The notes under the pieces were generated by a model. The model had not been told where the DNA came from. It was given only the letters and a program-made list of their open reading frames with translations, and did no database searches. From the NCBI GenBank assembly GCA_947372745.1, contig CANBUY010000002.1:49587-113586 (forward strand): DNA of 64,000 bases. Reading direction: 5' to 3'. Positions 44,481 to 53,735 of the stretch are shown piece by piece. The position numbers and the translations under genes were made by a program. Positions within the stretch are counted from its first letter, which is position 1, and every line of letters begins with the position of its first letter. Origin of the DNA: Comamonadaceae bacterium. GTDB lineage: Bacteria > Pseudomonadota > Gammaproteobacteria > Burkholderiales > Burkholderiaceae_C.

Positions 44481-44557
44481 GGTCTAAAAAACCCACTAAA
44501 AACAGGGGCAGGCACCAGAGCCCAGTAGGTGCCTGCCTCAGGCGAGTGGGTTAGACC
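44481..44557. terminator. Long multi-stem hairpin between boxA and the ALDH gene
   Basis: Nested stems: GGTCTAA/TTAGACC (44481-44487 and 44551-44557), CCCACT/AGTGGG (44492-44497 and 44545-44550), and GGCAGGCACC/GGTGCCTGCC (44507-44516 and 44528-44537). Interior A-runs give T-runs on the minus strand, so it should end transcription of the ALDH operon and probably of boxA. The outer stem includes the ALDH stop codon. Confidence 0.7.
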
Positions 44558-46059
44558 TCGAATTTAATCCCCTGAGCCAGCGGCAAAGTGCTGCCATAGT
44601 TAACGGTGTTGGTAGCGCGGCGCATGTAGGCTTTCCAGGCGTCCGAGCCTGATTCGCGGCCCCCGCCAGTTTCCTTTTCGCCCCCAAATGCGCCGCCAAT
44701 CTCGGCCCCGCTGGTGCCAATATTGACGTTGGCTATACCGCAGTCTGAGCCGCGTGCAGATGTAAATATCTCCGCTTCGCGCAAGTCTTGGGTGAACACC
44801 GCCGACGACAATCCATGTTTGGCTGCGTTATTGAGAGAAATCGCTGCCTCAAAACTGTCATAGGGCACCACATACAAGATCGGGGCAAAGGTCTCCTCCA
44901 GCATGGGCCCACACTGGCTCGCCAACTCGACGATGGCCGGTCGAACATAAAAAGATTGCGCCTCACCTACCGATACTCGCTCTCCGAAATGTACCTGTGC
45001 GCCGGCCTCTCGCGCCTGTTCCAATGCCTTTTGCATGGCCTCAAATGCGCGCTTATCGATCAGCGGCCCCACCAATGTGCCATCGGTCAGCGGATTGCCT
45101 ACCGGCAGCCGTTCAAACACAGAACGCAAAGAGGACAGCAAGGGCGCGTAGATGGTGCGTTGCACGATCAGGCGACGCAGCGAGGTGCAGCGCTGCCCGG
45201 TCGTGCCCGCCGCAGAGAACGCGGCGGCGCGCACCACCAGCGACAGATCGGCCGAAGGGCAAACGATGGCGGCATTATTGCCCCCCAGTTCCAGCAACGA
45301 ACGCTTGAACTGCGTGGCGCAAGCCACATTCACGGCACGACCCATGGCGGTGGAGCCGGTCGCGCTGATGAGCTTGACCTGGGGGTTCGCCACCAGCGCC
45401 TCGCCCACGTCGCGTTCACCAACGAGTAATTCACTGACCCCATCCATCTCCAGGCCCTGCTCAGTGGCTGTTTTTAATAGCAGGCTATGCAGGGCTAGAG
45501 CGGTCAATAGTGCTTTTTCAGAGGGTTTCCAGACCAGAGTATTGCCACACACCAAGGCCAGTGCAGCATTCCAGGCAAACACGGCCATGGGGAAGTTAAA
45601 GGCCGAAATAATCCCTACCACACCCAAGGGATGCCAGGTTTCAAGCAGCTTGTGGTCCGGCCGTTCGCTGGCGATGGTCAGCCCGTACAACTGGCGTGAC
45701 AGCCCCACGGCGAATTCGCAGATGTCGATTACCTCTTGCACTTCGCCTAGGCCCTCCTGAATAATCTTGCCGGTCTCGAGGGTGATGAGACGTCCCAGCG
45801 GCTCCTTGTGTCGGCGCACGGTTTCGCCAAAAGCGCGAACCAACTCGCCACGCTTGGGCGCTGGCACATTGCGCCAGCTTAGTGAGCGGCTGTGAACCCG
45901 GGCTATGGCGGCATTGACCTGCACTTCAGATGTGGTGGCCACCTGCGCAAGCAGGCTGCCGTCAATCGGGGTGCAAACGGCCAGCCCAGTCGGGCTGTCG
46001 GATAAAGGTGCGAGACCCAGGGTGAGGAAAAGGGCTTCAACTTCATTTCGGTAGGACAT
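44551..46059 (-). CDS. ALDH7-type aldehyde dehydrogenase, probable piperideine-6-carboxylate dehydrogenase
   Basis: 502 residues from the ATG at 46059. Related to AmaB/ALDH7A1: ETGKIIQEGLGEVQEVIDICEFAVGLSRQLYGL, FNFPMAVFAWNAALALVCGNTLVWKPSEK, TGSTAMGR, LELGGNNAAIV, and the catalytic Cys in TTGQRCTSLRR, then EIGGAFGGEKETGGGRESGSDAWK. Members oxidise 2-aminoadipate semialdehyde/P6C to 2-aminoadipate. With the three-part FAD dehydrogenase in the same operon, a path for pipecolate or lysine is likely. Confidence 0.85.
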   Translation of the reverse strand: MSYRNEVEALFLTLGLAPLSDSPTGLAVCTPIDGSLLAQVATTSEVQVNAAIARVHSRSLSWRNVPAPKRGELVRAFGETVRRHKEPLGRLITLETGKIIQEGLGEVQEVIDICEFAVGLSRQLYGLTIASERPDHKLLETWHPLGVVGIISAFNFPMAVFAWNAALALVCGNTLVWKPSEKALLTALALHSLLLKTATEQGLEMDGVSELLVGERDVGEALVANPQVKLISATGSTAMGRAVNVACATQFKRSLLELGGNNAAIVCPSADLSLVVRAAAFSAAGTTGQRCTSLRRLIVQRTIYAPLLSSLRSVFERLPVGNPLTDGTLVGPLIDKRAFEAMQKALEQAREAGAQVHFGERVSVGEAQSFYVRPAIVELASQCGPMLEETFAPILYVVPYDSFEAAISLNNAAKHGLSSAVFTQDLREAEIFTSARGSDCGIANVNIGTSGAEIGGAFGGEKETGGGRESGSDAWKAYMRRATNTVNYGSTLPLAQGIKFEV

Positions 46060-46069
46060 GGAGGACTTT

Positions 46070-47143
46070 CTATCGTTCAATAGTCCGGTTCCAGCGGGCG
46101 TTCCAGGCGGGACGGTTCTCGTTAATGGCATCCCAGTCCACCACCACCGCCGTTTTCATGTATTCGCCAAACTGCTTGAGTTTGAGCTTGGCGTCATCTC
46201 CGATGGCAGCCGCCTTGGGGTTGGAGGGAATCTGGTTGCCGTGCTGCAAACCGGCCGCCTGCGCATCGGCTGTCAGCAGGTATTCAGCCAGTTTTTGCGC
46301 CAGTACAGGCTCGCTGTTTTTGGCAATCACGCATTCTCCGACCATGAGCACCACCGAGCCCTCTTTGGGCTGGGCATATTCAACCGAAATACCTTTTTCC
46401 TGCAAGGAAGCCACCGAAGTGGGCGTCAGGGGTGCGATCGCAGCCTCGCCGGTTTGCAACATCTCAGACAGCTTGGCCGAACTCGGGATGTACTCCAGCA
46501 CATTGGGGCCAACGGTAGTCTTCCAAGCATTGAAGCCGGGCTCCACGTTTTTGTCCGTGCCGCCCTTGATGCGGTTGAACATCAGGAAACCATGCAGTCC
46601 AAAGGTCGAGGACGACAGCGACTGAAACACCACCTTGCCCTTGAACTTGGGGTCGGCCAGATCCAGCCATGAGGTGGGCGGTGCCCAGCCTTTTTCCGTG
46701 AACATTTTTTTGTTGTAAGCCAGACCGGTCATGCCCATGGTGACGCCGGTCGCCATGTCATCCTTGAAGCGCGCGGTCGGGAACACTTCATTGAGTGCAG
46801 CGCTGGGCTTCATCTTTTCACACAAACCCATACTCACTGCACGCGCCATGACGCCATCGTCCAGAAACATCACATGCATCTGGGGCTTGTCCTTGGCCGC
46901 CTGCGCCTTGGCGAGAATGTCGGCAGAGCCACCGGGCACCACCACCACCTTGACATTGTTGGCCTTCTCGAAGGCGGGGAATACATGCTCGGTCCAGGTC
47001 TTTTCCATGGACCCGCCGTTCATGCCGATATACAGCGTCTTGGTTTGGGCACTGGCAGCACCCGCCGACAATGCCACGGCCGCTGCGGCCAGCGACAGCA
47101 GCGAACGACGCGCCGTATTGGACTTGGAACAGATGTTTTTCAT
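46070..47143 (-). CDS. ABC transporter substrate-binding protein, polyamine/opine (PotD) type
   Basis: 357 residues. Signal peptide (RRSLLSLAAAAVALSAGAASA then QT), then TLYIGMNGGSMEKTWTEHVFPAFEKANNVKVVVVPGGSADILAKAQAAKDKP as in family 1 binding proteins (PotD/AfuA). The cargo is probably the substrate of the linked dehydrogenases, an amino or imino acid. Confidence 0.87.
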   Translation of the reverse strand: MKNICSKSNTARRSLLSLAAAAVALSAGAASAQTKTLYIGMNGGSMEKTWTEHVFPAFEKANNVKVVVVPGGSADILAKAQAAKDKPQMHVMFLDDGVMARAVSMGLCEKMKPSAALNEVFPTARFKDDMATGVTMGMTGLAYNKKMFTEKGWAPPTSWLDLADPKFKGKVVFQSLSSSTFGLHGFLMFNRIKGGTDKNVEPGFNAWKTTVGPNVLEYIPSSAKLSEMLQTGEAAIAPLTPTSVASLQEKGISVEYAQPKEGSVVLMVGECVIAKNSEPVLAQKLAEYLLTADAQAAGLQHGNQIPSNPKAAAIGDDAKLKLKQFGEYMKTAVVVDWDAINENRPAWNARWNRTIER

Positions 47144-47177
47144 GGGGAGTCTCCTTCAGGTTGGGGGTTGGTTGAAC

Positions 47178-48314
47178 TTAACGACGGAAAACAGGGTTGG
47201 CGACTTGGGTAAATCGCGCAATGGAAAAAGCAGCAATCGGTGTGGGGGTGGAGCCCTGCTGAACCAGATCAGCCAAAACCTCGCCTACAGCTGGGCCAAT
47301 TTGAAATCCGGCGCCGGCAAATCCAAAACCATGAAATAGCCCGGGCGTGGTGCTGCTGGGGCCGACCACAGGTTCGCGGTCTGGCAGATAACCTTCGGTA
47401 CCGCTCCAGCTGCGAATAATATGGCCATGGCGCAAGCTGGGCAGCAGTTCCACGGTGCGCTGCAAAACCAGAGAGAGGGCTTCCCGGCTTGGGCGGGCGC
47501 GGTCGGCATCCAGTGCATAGCCCTGGGAGCCGCCAATCACGCAATTCCCACGCGGCGCCTGGCGCGCATAAATGCCGCCGCCTTCCACGCCCAGGCTCAG
47601 GTTCATGAACATGGGCAAAGGCTCGGTCACCGCCATCACCGGGTGGGAGGACACCATGGGCACGGCTTCTCCGAAGCTTGCGGCCACCGCACCAGCCCAG
47701 GCACCGGCGCAATTGAGTAAAAATTTTGAGCGTACTTGCAGGGCCGTGCCCGAGGACAGCACAAACTCCCGGCCGTCATGGAACATGTTATCCACCCGGG
47801 CTTGCTCGCGGATGTCGGCGCCCATTTCAACAGCGGCCCGGGCAAACGCGGGCGACACCAACCGGGGGTTGGCATGCCCGTCTTCGGGACAAAATGACCC
47901 GCCGACCGCGCGCGCGCCCAGCCAGGGGTAATACTGGCGCAGCTGGGCAGCACTGAGCATCTGCAAGCCCATGCCAAAGCCCCGGTTACGCTCCCGGTAG
48001 GCTTCAAGAGAAGCCAGATCCGCCTCGCTGCGGGCAATCTTGAGGTGACCCGAGCGCAAATATTCACCATCTGTGCCAATCAACTCGGGCAAACGACCCC
48101 AGATGTCGTGGGCGCGCTGGGATAAAGCCATTTGCGAAAGAGGCCGGCCCTGGCGGCGCACACCGCCGTAGTTGACGCCACTGGAGCGCGAGCCGCAGCG
48201 ATCCCGCTCTAGCAAAGTCACCGAAAAGCCCATCCGACGCAAGGCCAGCGCTGCCGAGGTACCGACGATACCGCCCCCGATGATGGCCACGTCACAAACC
48301 CGTTGCTCTGTCAT
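47178..48314 (-). CDS. FAD-dependent amino/imino-acid dehydrogenase (DadA/SoxB-like, catalytic subunit)
   Basis: 378 residues. Rossmann motif VAIIGGGIVGTSAALALRRMG, then a DAO domain ending WSGTEGYLPDREPVVGPSS and GFAGAGFQIGPAVGEVLADLV. Start ATG at 48314 overlaps the stop of the next subunit. With the two Fe-S/FAD subunits this resembles the HcnABC, NoxA/OoxA and D-hydroxyproline dehydrogenase complexes, which pass electrons to the respiratory chain. Confidence 0.85.
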   Translation of the reverse strand: MTEQRVCDVAIIGGGIVGTSAALALRRMGFSVTLLERDRCGSRSSGVNYGGVRRQGRPLSQMALSQRAHDIWGRLPELIGTDGEYLRSGHLKIARSEADLASLEAYRERNRGFGMGLQMLSAAQLRQYYPWLGARAVGGSFCPEDGHANPRLVSPAFARAAVEMGADIREQARVDNMFHDGREFVLSSGTALQVRSKFLLNCAGAWAGAVAASFGEAVPMVSSHPVMAVTEPLPMFMNLSLGVEGGGIYARQAPRGNCVIGGSQGYALDADRARPSREALSLVLQRTVELLPSLRHGHIIRSWSGTEGYLPDREPVVGPSSTTPGLFHGFGFAGAGFQIGPAVGEVLADLVQQGSTPTPIAAFSIARFTQVANPVFRR

Positions 48315-49705
48315 GAACACGCTCCGGGTACCGGTGGTTCACTCACGGTGAACGGAATCGGTTTGACCGGTGCCTGCCCGCGCAGTCGGCCCACCATGCG
48401 GACGGGCTGGCCGGTGCACTGCGCCAGAATCTCGGCTGCCGCCACACCGCACATGCGGCCCTGGCAGCGCCCCATGCCGACCCGGCTCAGTGCCTTGAGC
48501 CGGTTCAACTCAACCGTGCCCGTGGCCTGCGCCGTGCGCCGCAGGTCGCCGGCTGTAATTTCTTCGCAGCGGCAGATAACGAGTTCATCCGGTGCCTGCG
48601 CAGCCCAATGAACAGGAAAAGGAAAGGCCCGCTCCAAGCCCACGCGAAACCGCCGTGATCGCGCCAGTTTGGCATCGAGCATGAACGCCCGGGCAGTGTC
48701 TGCGGACTCAAAACTCCCCTGGGCGTCGGCCACAAGAGCCAGTGCCGCCCGCTCCCCGGCCCACTCGGCGGCATCAGCTCCCAGAGTGCCCGCGCCATCG
48801 CCCGCCAGGTAAACACCCGACACGCTGGCACGCCCAACGTCATCACGCTCAGGCAGCCAACCCCGCTGCATGTCGTCAAAATAGAAACGGCAACCCAGAA
48901 TGTCGGCCAGTTGGGTCTCGGACCGCAAGCCGTAGCCGATGCCAATGGCGTCACAAGCCACCGTCTGTTCGCCACGCCCGTCGCGCCACACCACACCGCT
49001 GACCCGGGAATCGCCCAGCACCCTGACCGGTTGCACGCCACTGTGCAAGGGCACGCCATGCGCGCGCAACCAACCCACGTAATACAGGCCTTTGGCCAAC
49101 ACGCCAGGCTGCTGCAGCATCGCGGGCAGTGCAACAATTTGATCGGTCAGCACCGCCGTATCCAACACGCCCACCACCACAGCGCCGGCCTTGGCATACT
49201 GGTAAGCAATCAGATAAAGCAGTGGCCCCGTTCCCATCAACACCACCCGCTGGCCGATGGAACAGCCCTGAAACTTGAGGGCCACTTGCGTGCCACCCAA
49301 AGTAAAAACACCGGGGGTAGTCCAGCCGGGCAGCGGCAGCACCCGATCGGTCGCGCCCGTGGCCAGGATCAGGTGGGTATAGGCCACGGTGGATGTCTGG
49401 CCCTCGCGCAAGACATCGAGTTGCCCCCCCTCGGCGTTCCACACCAATGTGTCGGGCTGGTAATCAAGGTGCGCCAGCAGCCCGTTCATGGTGCTGTGAA
49501 TCGACTCGGCACGCCCTGCGTCAAAACCGTACAGCGTCTTTTTGGAGCGTTCAAAGTTCGGTGGTGGCTGGCGGTAGATCTGGCCACCCCAGCGGCCCGA
49601 TTCGTCCAGCACGGTGGGTCGCAGCCCGTGGCGCACCAGCGTCTGCGCGGCACGCACCCCAGCCGGGCCGGCACCCACAATGACCACTTGCATTGGCGCG
49701 ATCAT
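48311..49705 (-). CDS. FAD/NAD-binding subunit with BFD-type [2Fe-2S] domain
   Basis: 464 residues from the ATG at 49705. PMQVVIVGAGPAGVRAAQTLVRHG (FAD), ILATGATDRVLPLPGW, then a C-terminal BFD-like cluster: VICRCEEITAGDL and MGRCQGRMCG. This is the middle subunit (HcnB/OoxA type) of a heterotrimeric amino-acid dehydrogenase. Coupled by ATGA on both sides. Confidence 0.87.
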   Translation of the reverse strand: MIAPMQVVIVGAGPAGVRAAQTLVRHGLRPTVLDESGRWGGQIYRQPPPNFERSKKTLYGFDAGRAESIHSTMNGLLAHLDYQPDTLVWNAEGGQLDVLREGQTSTVAYTHLILATGATDRVLPLPGWTTPGVFTLGGTQVALKFQGCSIGQRVVLMGTGPLLYLIAYQYAKAGAVVVGVLDTAVLTDQIVALPAMLQQPGVLAKGLYYVGWLRAHGVPLHSGVQPVRVLGDSRVSGVVWRDGRGEQTVACDAIGIGYGLRSETQLADILGCRFYFDDMQRGWLPERDDVGRASVSGVYLAGDGAGTLGADAAEWAGERAALALVADAQGSFESADTARAFMLDAKLARSRRFRVGLERAFPFPVHWAAQAPDELVICRCEEITAGDLRRTAQATGTVELNRLKALSRVGMGRCQGRMCGVAAAEILAQCTGQPVRMVGRLRGQAPVKPIPFTVSEPPVPGACS

Positions 49706-50013
49706 GGCGCGGGGTCCGCTGTTGTGACCAGACACATACCCGGCTCCAGAAAGGTTGAGCAAGCCCGCAGCCGCGCGCCCGACTCGGTGCTGACCCAGCA
49801 GTCCTGACACGCGCCCATCAGGCAAAAACCAGCTCGCGCCTGGCCACTGAATTCGGTGTGGCGCAGCGTGGCACTGTGCGTCAGCAGAGCGGTGAGCACC
49901 GTGTCGCCCAGCAGCGCATCGAGCGCCTGGCCATTCAGCCTGAAGCTGATGCGCTCCCGCCCTGTCTCAGCCAAGCGCGTCAAAAGACCGGGGCTACTGA
50001 TGGCATTGCTCAT
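49702..50013 (-). CDS. Small [2Fe-2S] subunit of the FAD dehydrogenase complex
   Basis: 103 residues. ISFRLNGQALDALLGDTVLTALL, then Cys64, Cys69, Cys72 and Cys85 in FCLMGACQDCWV and RAC. This is the HcnA/hydroxyproline dehydrogenase gamma-type ferredoxin. ATGA overlaps link it to the permease gene upstream and to the FAD subunit downstream. Confidence 0.88.
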   Translation of the reverse strand: MSNAISSPGLLTRLAETGRERISFRLNGQALDALLGDTVLTALLTHSATLRHTEFSGQARAGFCLMGACQDCWVSTESGARLRACSTFLEPGMCLVTTADPAP

Positions 50014-50804
50014 TTGCTACCGACCAGAATTTTGTCGAGTCCATACAGCCTGTCCAGCAACACCATCACCGCTGCCGTGAAGCCGACCATCAGGGCCGAG
50101 GCGGCCGCCATCAACGGGTCAATCGACTCGGTGGCGTACATGTACATGCGCACGGGCAGGGTCACGGTCGACGGCGCGGTAATGAAGATCGACATGGTGA
50201 CTTCGTCAAAACTGTTGATGAAGGCCAGCAGCCAGCCACCACTCACGCCCGGCAAGATCATCGGCAAGGTAATTCGCCAAAACACGGTCAGGTCGCTGGC
50301 CCCGAGCGACCGGGCTGCCTGCTCGCAACTCAGGTCAGCCCCGCTGGAGGCGGCCACCACCAGCCGCAAGACGTAGGGCGTCACCACCACCACATGCGCC
50401 AGCACCAGCCAGCCAAAACTGCCACTGGCCCCGGTCAGCGAAAACAGGCGCAAAAGGGCCACGCCCAGCACCAGATGCGGAATGATGAGCGGTGACAAAA
50501 ACAGCGCATTGAGCGCATCGCGCCCGCCAAAGCTGTACCGCGTGATGGCCAGCCCGGCGGGCACCGCCAACAGGGTGGCCAGGGTCGCCGAGGCCAACGC
50601 CAGCCACAGGCTGTTCCAGAACGAGGTAATGAAGTCGGGATGGGCAAACACGGCCTTGAACCAGCGCAACGAAAACCGGGTGGTCGGAATGGTCAGTGTG
50701 TTTTCGGGCGTGAACGCCACGATGCACACGATCAGCAGCGGCGCCAGCATGAAGCTGATCACGAGCGCGTTGAACAGCAGGGCGACGGGACCGTTTTTTG
50801 CCAT
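50010..50804 (-). CDS. ABC transporter permease, PotC type
   Basis: 264 residues with six predicted membrane segments; the ABC signature is EQAARSLGASDLTVFWRITLPMILPGVSGG. Pairs with the PotB-type permease encoded four bases upstream. Coupled by ATGA to the small Fe-S subunit gene. Confidence 0.88.
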   Translation of the reverse strand: MAKNGPVALLFNALVISFMLAPLLIVCIVAFTPENTLTIPTTRFSLRWFKAVFAHPDFITSFWNSLWLALASATLATLLAVPAGLAITRYSFGGRDALNALFLSPLIIPHLVLGVALLRLFSLTGASGSFGWLVLAHVVVVTPYVLRLVVAASSGADLSCEQAARSLGASDLTVFWRITLPMILPGVSGGWLLAFINSFDEVTMSIFITAPSTVTLPVRMYMYATESIDPLMAAASALMVGFTAAVMVLLDRLYGLDKILVGSK

Positions 50805-50808
50805 GGTC

Positions 50809-51663
50809 CTAGCCCATCGCTTTCTTGTAGCGGCCTTCCAGCACGCGGTTGTAGCTCAGCATCACCACCAGATTGGCCAGCAAAAGTATCAAGGCTAGCG
50901 CCGCCCCCAAGGGCCAGTTGAGCTCATGCAGGTACTCGTCATACACCACCGTGGAGACCATCTTGAGGCGCCGCCCGCCCAGCAAACCAGGGATGGCAAA
51001 GGCACTGGCGCTCAAGCCGAACACAATCAGGCTGCCGGACAAAATACCGGGCATCACCTGGGGCAGCACAATACGGCGCAACGTGGTGAAGTGCGATGCC
51101 GACAGCGACAGCGCCGCGTTCTCGACGCCAGGATCCAGCTTTTGCAAAGACGTCCAAACCGGTATCACCATGAAAGGCAGCATGACGTGCACCAAGGCAA
51201 TGATGACCGCCGCCTCGGTGTAGAGAATACGCACCGGCCCCAGACCGACGACCTGCAACGCGTGGTTGACGACCCCCTGCGGCCCCAGCAACATGCTCCA
51301 GCCAAAGGCCCGCACGACCACTGACACCAGCAGCGGTGCCAGCACCACCAGCAAAAAAATGGAGCGCCACGGGTTGCCCATGCGGCTCAGCACATAGGCT
51401 TCGGGCGCGCCAATGACTAGGCAAATCAGGGTGGTGACACCGGCAATCCAGAAGGTGCGCCAGAAAATACCGTAGTAGTACTCGTCAGTGAACACCGCCA
51501 CATAGTGGGCCAGCGTGAACTCATTCTTGACGCCCGTGGCGTGGTCAAACACATTGAACGACAGCACTGCCGTCAGTGCCAAGGGCACCAGCAGCAGGCA
51601 GCTAAACAGCAACACCGCCGGCGCTGACAGCGCCCAGGGCGTCGCGCTGCCAGAACGACTCAT
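50809..51663 (-). CDS. ABC transporter permease, PotB type
   Basis: 284 residues from the ATG at 51663, which overlaps the ATPase stop as ATGA. Six membrane segments; coupling loop ENAALSLSASHFTTLRRIVLPQVMPGILSG. Part of an importer with the PotA-like ATPase and PotD-like binding protein. Confidence 0.88.
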   Translation of the reverse strand: MSRSGSATPWALSAPAVLLFSCLLLVPLALTAVLSFNVFDHATGVKNEFTLAHYVAVFTDEYYYGIFWRTFWIAGVTTLICLVIGAPEAYVLSRMGNPWRSIFLLVVLAPLLVSVVVRAFGWSMLLGPQGVVNHALQVVGLGPVRILYTEAAVIIALVHVMLPFMVIPVWTSLQKLDPGVENAALSLSASHFTTLRRIVLPQVMPGILSGSLIVFGLSASAFAIPGLLGGRRLKMVSTVVYDEYLHELNWPLGAALALILLLANLVVMLSYNRVLEGRYKKAMG

Positions 51664-52706
51664 GACAGCACCCGCAACGAACGCTCTGACCAACCCAGCC
51701 CCGTACAAGCCTCCTCTTCGAGCGGCACGGCATCGCTATTCGGGCAGGCCACGGTGATCTCACCCACCGGCGTGTTCAGGTGATAGAGCCATTGGCTGCC
51801 CAGAAAAAACCGCTCGCGAACCACACCATCAAGCCAACCCTGTCCGCTGGGCACAAAGCTGATTTTTTCAGGTCGCAGGCTCAGCACCACCTCGGCGCCA
51901 GCAGTCAGGCCCGCACCATCCACCTCAACCTGCAGCGGGCCCAGATCGACCTGCGCTTGAAGCCCGGTACGGCTGACCCGACCGGGCAGCAGATTGGCCT
52001 TGCCGACAAAGGTGGAAATAAAACGGCTTTGCGGCTGCTCGTACAACTGGTAGGGCGCGTCAATCTGCGTCACTCGTCCGGCCTGCATCACCACCACCCG
52101 GTCGCTGATGGACATGGCTTCAGTCTGGTCATGCGTGACCATGATGGTGGTGGTGCCCACCTTGCGCTGAATCTGCCGCAGTTCGAACTGCATCTCTTCG
52201 CGTAATTTGGCGTCGAGATTGGACAGTGGCTCGTCCAACAGCAGCACGGGCGGCTCAATCACCAGCGCACGGGCCAGGGCGACGCGTTGGCGTTGGCCAC
52301 CCGAAAGCTCGCGCGGGTAACGCGCGGCTTGCGTCTCCAGGTGCACCAACCCGAGCGCGGCTTTGACGCGCTCCTGCCGCTCTGGCTTGGGCAGGCGCCG
52401 CATCTCAAGGCCAAAACTCACGTTGTCAAATACCGTCATGTGAGGAAACAGCGCATAACTCTGAAACACGATGCCCAGACCGCGTGAGTTGGGCTTGGCG
52501 TGGGTGATGTCGCGCCCGTCCAGCTGAATTTGCCCGCTGCTGACGTCGGCAAAACCCGCAATCATTTGCAAGGTGGTGGTCTTGCCGCAACCCGAGGGGC
52601 CCAGCAGCGAGACGAATTCACCCTTTTCCACACTCAGGCTCATGCTGTCAACGGCACACGTCGGGCCGTAGAACTTGGAGACATCCGTCAGCGTCAAGAA
52701 CGACAT
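51660..52706 (-). CDS. ABC transporter ATPase, PotA type
   Basis: 348 residues. Walker A GPSGCGKTT near 36-44, LSGGQRQRVALARAL, DEPLSNLD, and a C-terminal TOBE domain from about 270. First gene of the operon that goes on through the permeases, the FAD/Fe-S enzyme, the binding protein and the ALDH. Confidence 0.93.
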   Translation of the reverse strand: MSFLTLTDVSKFYGPTCAVDSMSLSVEKGEFVSLLGPSGCGKTTTLQMIAGFADVSSGQIQLDGRDITHAKPNSRGLGIVFQSYALFPHMTVFDNVSFGLEMRRLPKPERQERVKAALGLVHLETQAARYPRELSGGQRQRVALARALVIEPPVLLLDEPLSNLDAKLREEMQFELRQIQRKVGTTTIMVTHDQTEAMSISDRVVVMQAGRVTQIDAPYQLYEQPQSRFISTFVGKANLLPGRVSRTGLQAQVDLGPLQVEVDGAGLTAGAEVVLSLRPEKISFVPSGQGWLDGVVRERFFLGSQWLYHLNTPVGEITVACPNSDAVPLEEEACTGLGWSERSLRVLS

Positions 52707-52879
52707 TGAAAATTCCTTGTCAGCGTCTCCGCACAGGGGCCCATTGGCCGCGCGATGTGACGGTGAACTCAGGCAAATGATCTTTTAAAGAAAACCGTTC
52801 GTCAACAGGGTATTCCACCAAACGACATAAATTTATGAAAAATTCCATTTAAAGGAATATCTGTAGTAAATTTCAAAAA
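52707..52879. promoter_or_regulatory. Divergent control region with IclR-type palindrome
   Basis: A+T-rich 173 bases. Palindrome ATTCC-7-GGAAT at 52842-52858, near the IclR gene start, and a related TATTCCA at 52821. It is a good place for an IclR repressor to act on both genes. Confidence 0.45.
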
Positions 52880-53722
52880 ATGATTCCATCAAAAGATATC
52901 TTGAATACAGACGGACCAGGGGTCGGCGGGCTCCAACGTGCATTTGCCATCATCCGACTGCTCGCAGTGGCGCAAGCCGAGGGGGCTCGCGTCACGCAAA
53001 TCGCCAAGACCGTGGGCTTGACGCAGGCCACGGTGCACCGCACGTTGCAGACATTGATTGCACAAGATGTGGTGGAGCAGGACGAACGCAGCAAGCACTA
53101 TCGCTTGAGCATCGGGTTTTTTGTGCTGGCGGCGCGCGCTGGTAACCCGGCCAACCTGCGCGACCTGTGCCGCCCCGCCCTGCTGCGACTGTGCGCCAGT
53201 CTTGGCGACACCATCTTCCTGCTGGCCCGCAGCGGGTTTGACGCCGTTTGCCTGGACCGAAGTGAAGGGCCGTTCCCGATTCGCTCATTCACGGGTGACA
53301 TCGGCGGACGCGTTGCACTGGGCATTGGACAAGGCAGCCTGGCCATCCTGGCATTTTTGCCCGAAGCCGAACGCGAGGAAATCATCAGTTTCAACCTGCC
53401 CCGCGTGCGCGAGTTGGGCGTCTTTGACGAGGTGTATCTGCGCACCGAGATTGAGCGCGTACGCGCGCGGGGTTATGCCGCCCCCAATACCGGCCTGCTC
53501 GAAGGCATGGCCGGGGTCGCTGTGCCGGTGTGCGACCGCCAGGGGCGCGCCGTGGCGGCATTGAGCGTAGGCACGATTTCAGCCCGCCTGAGCCCCGACC
53601 GCCTGCCCACGGTGGTAGAACTACTCAAGCGCGAAGCGCAGGCCATTGGTCCAAAAATCAACCCGTTCGACCCAACACTGCGTCGACCGGTATTGAGCTT
53701 GACTGCCTTGTCGCCCAACTAA
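52880..53722 (+). CDS. IclR-family transcriptional regulator
   Basis: 280 residues. Winged helix at 15-75 (GLQRAFAIIRLLAVAQAEGARVTQIAKTVGLTQATVHRTLQTL), effector domain from 85 with FLLARSGFDAVCLDRSEG and NTGLLEGMAGVAVPVCDRQGRAVAALSVGT. Divergent from the PotA-type operon and probably its regulator. Convergent with the aapM-like gene. Confidence 0.9.
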   Translation: MIPSKDILNTDGPGVGGLQRAFAIIRLLAVAQAEGARVTQIAKTVGLTQATVHRTLQTLIAQDVVEQDERSKHYRLSIGFFVLAARAGNPANLRDLCRPALLRLCASLGDTIFLLARSGFDAVCLDRSEGPFPIRSFTGDIGGRVALGIGQGSLAILAFLPEAEREEIISFNLPRVRELGVFDEVYLRTEIERVRARGYAAPNTGLLEGMAGVAVPVCDRQGRAVAALSVGTISARLSPDRLPTVVELLKREAQAIGPKINPFDPTLRRPVLSLTALSPN

Positions 53723-53735
53723 TTTTTCACGACAC

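Noticed and set aside
45475..45530. Possible further repeat copy inside the ALDH7 gene
   Set aside because: Resemblance (tttaatagcaggctat, gggctagag) is weak and the protein length there is normal for the family.
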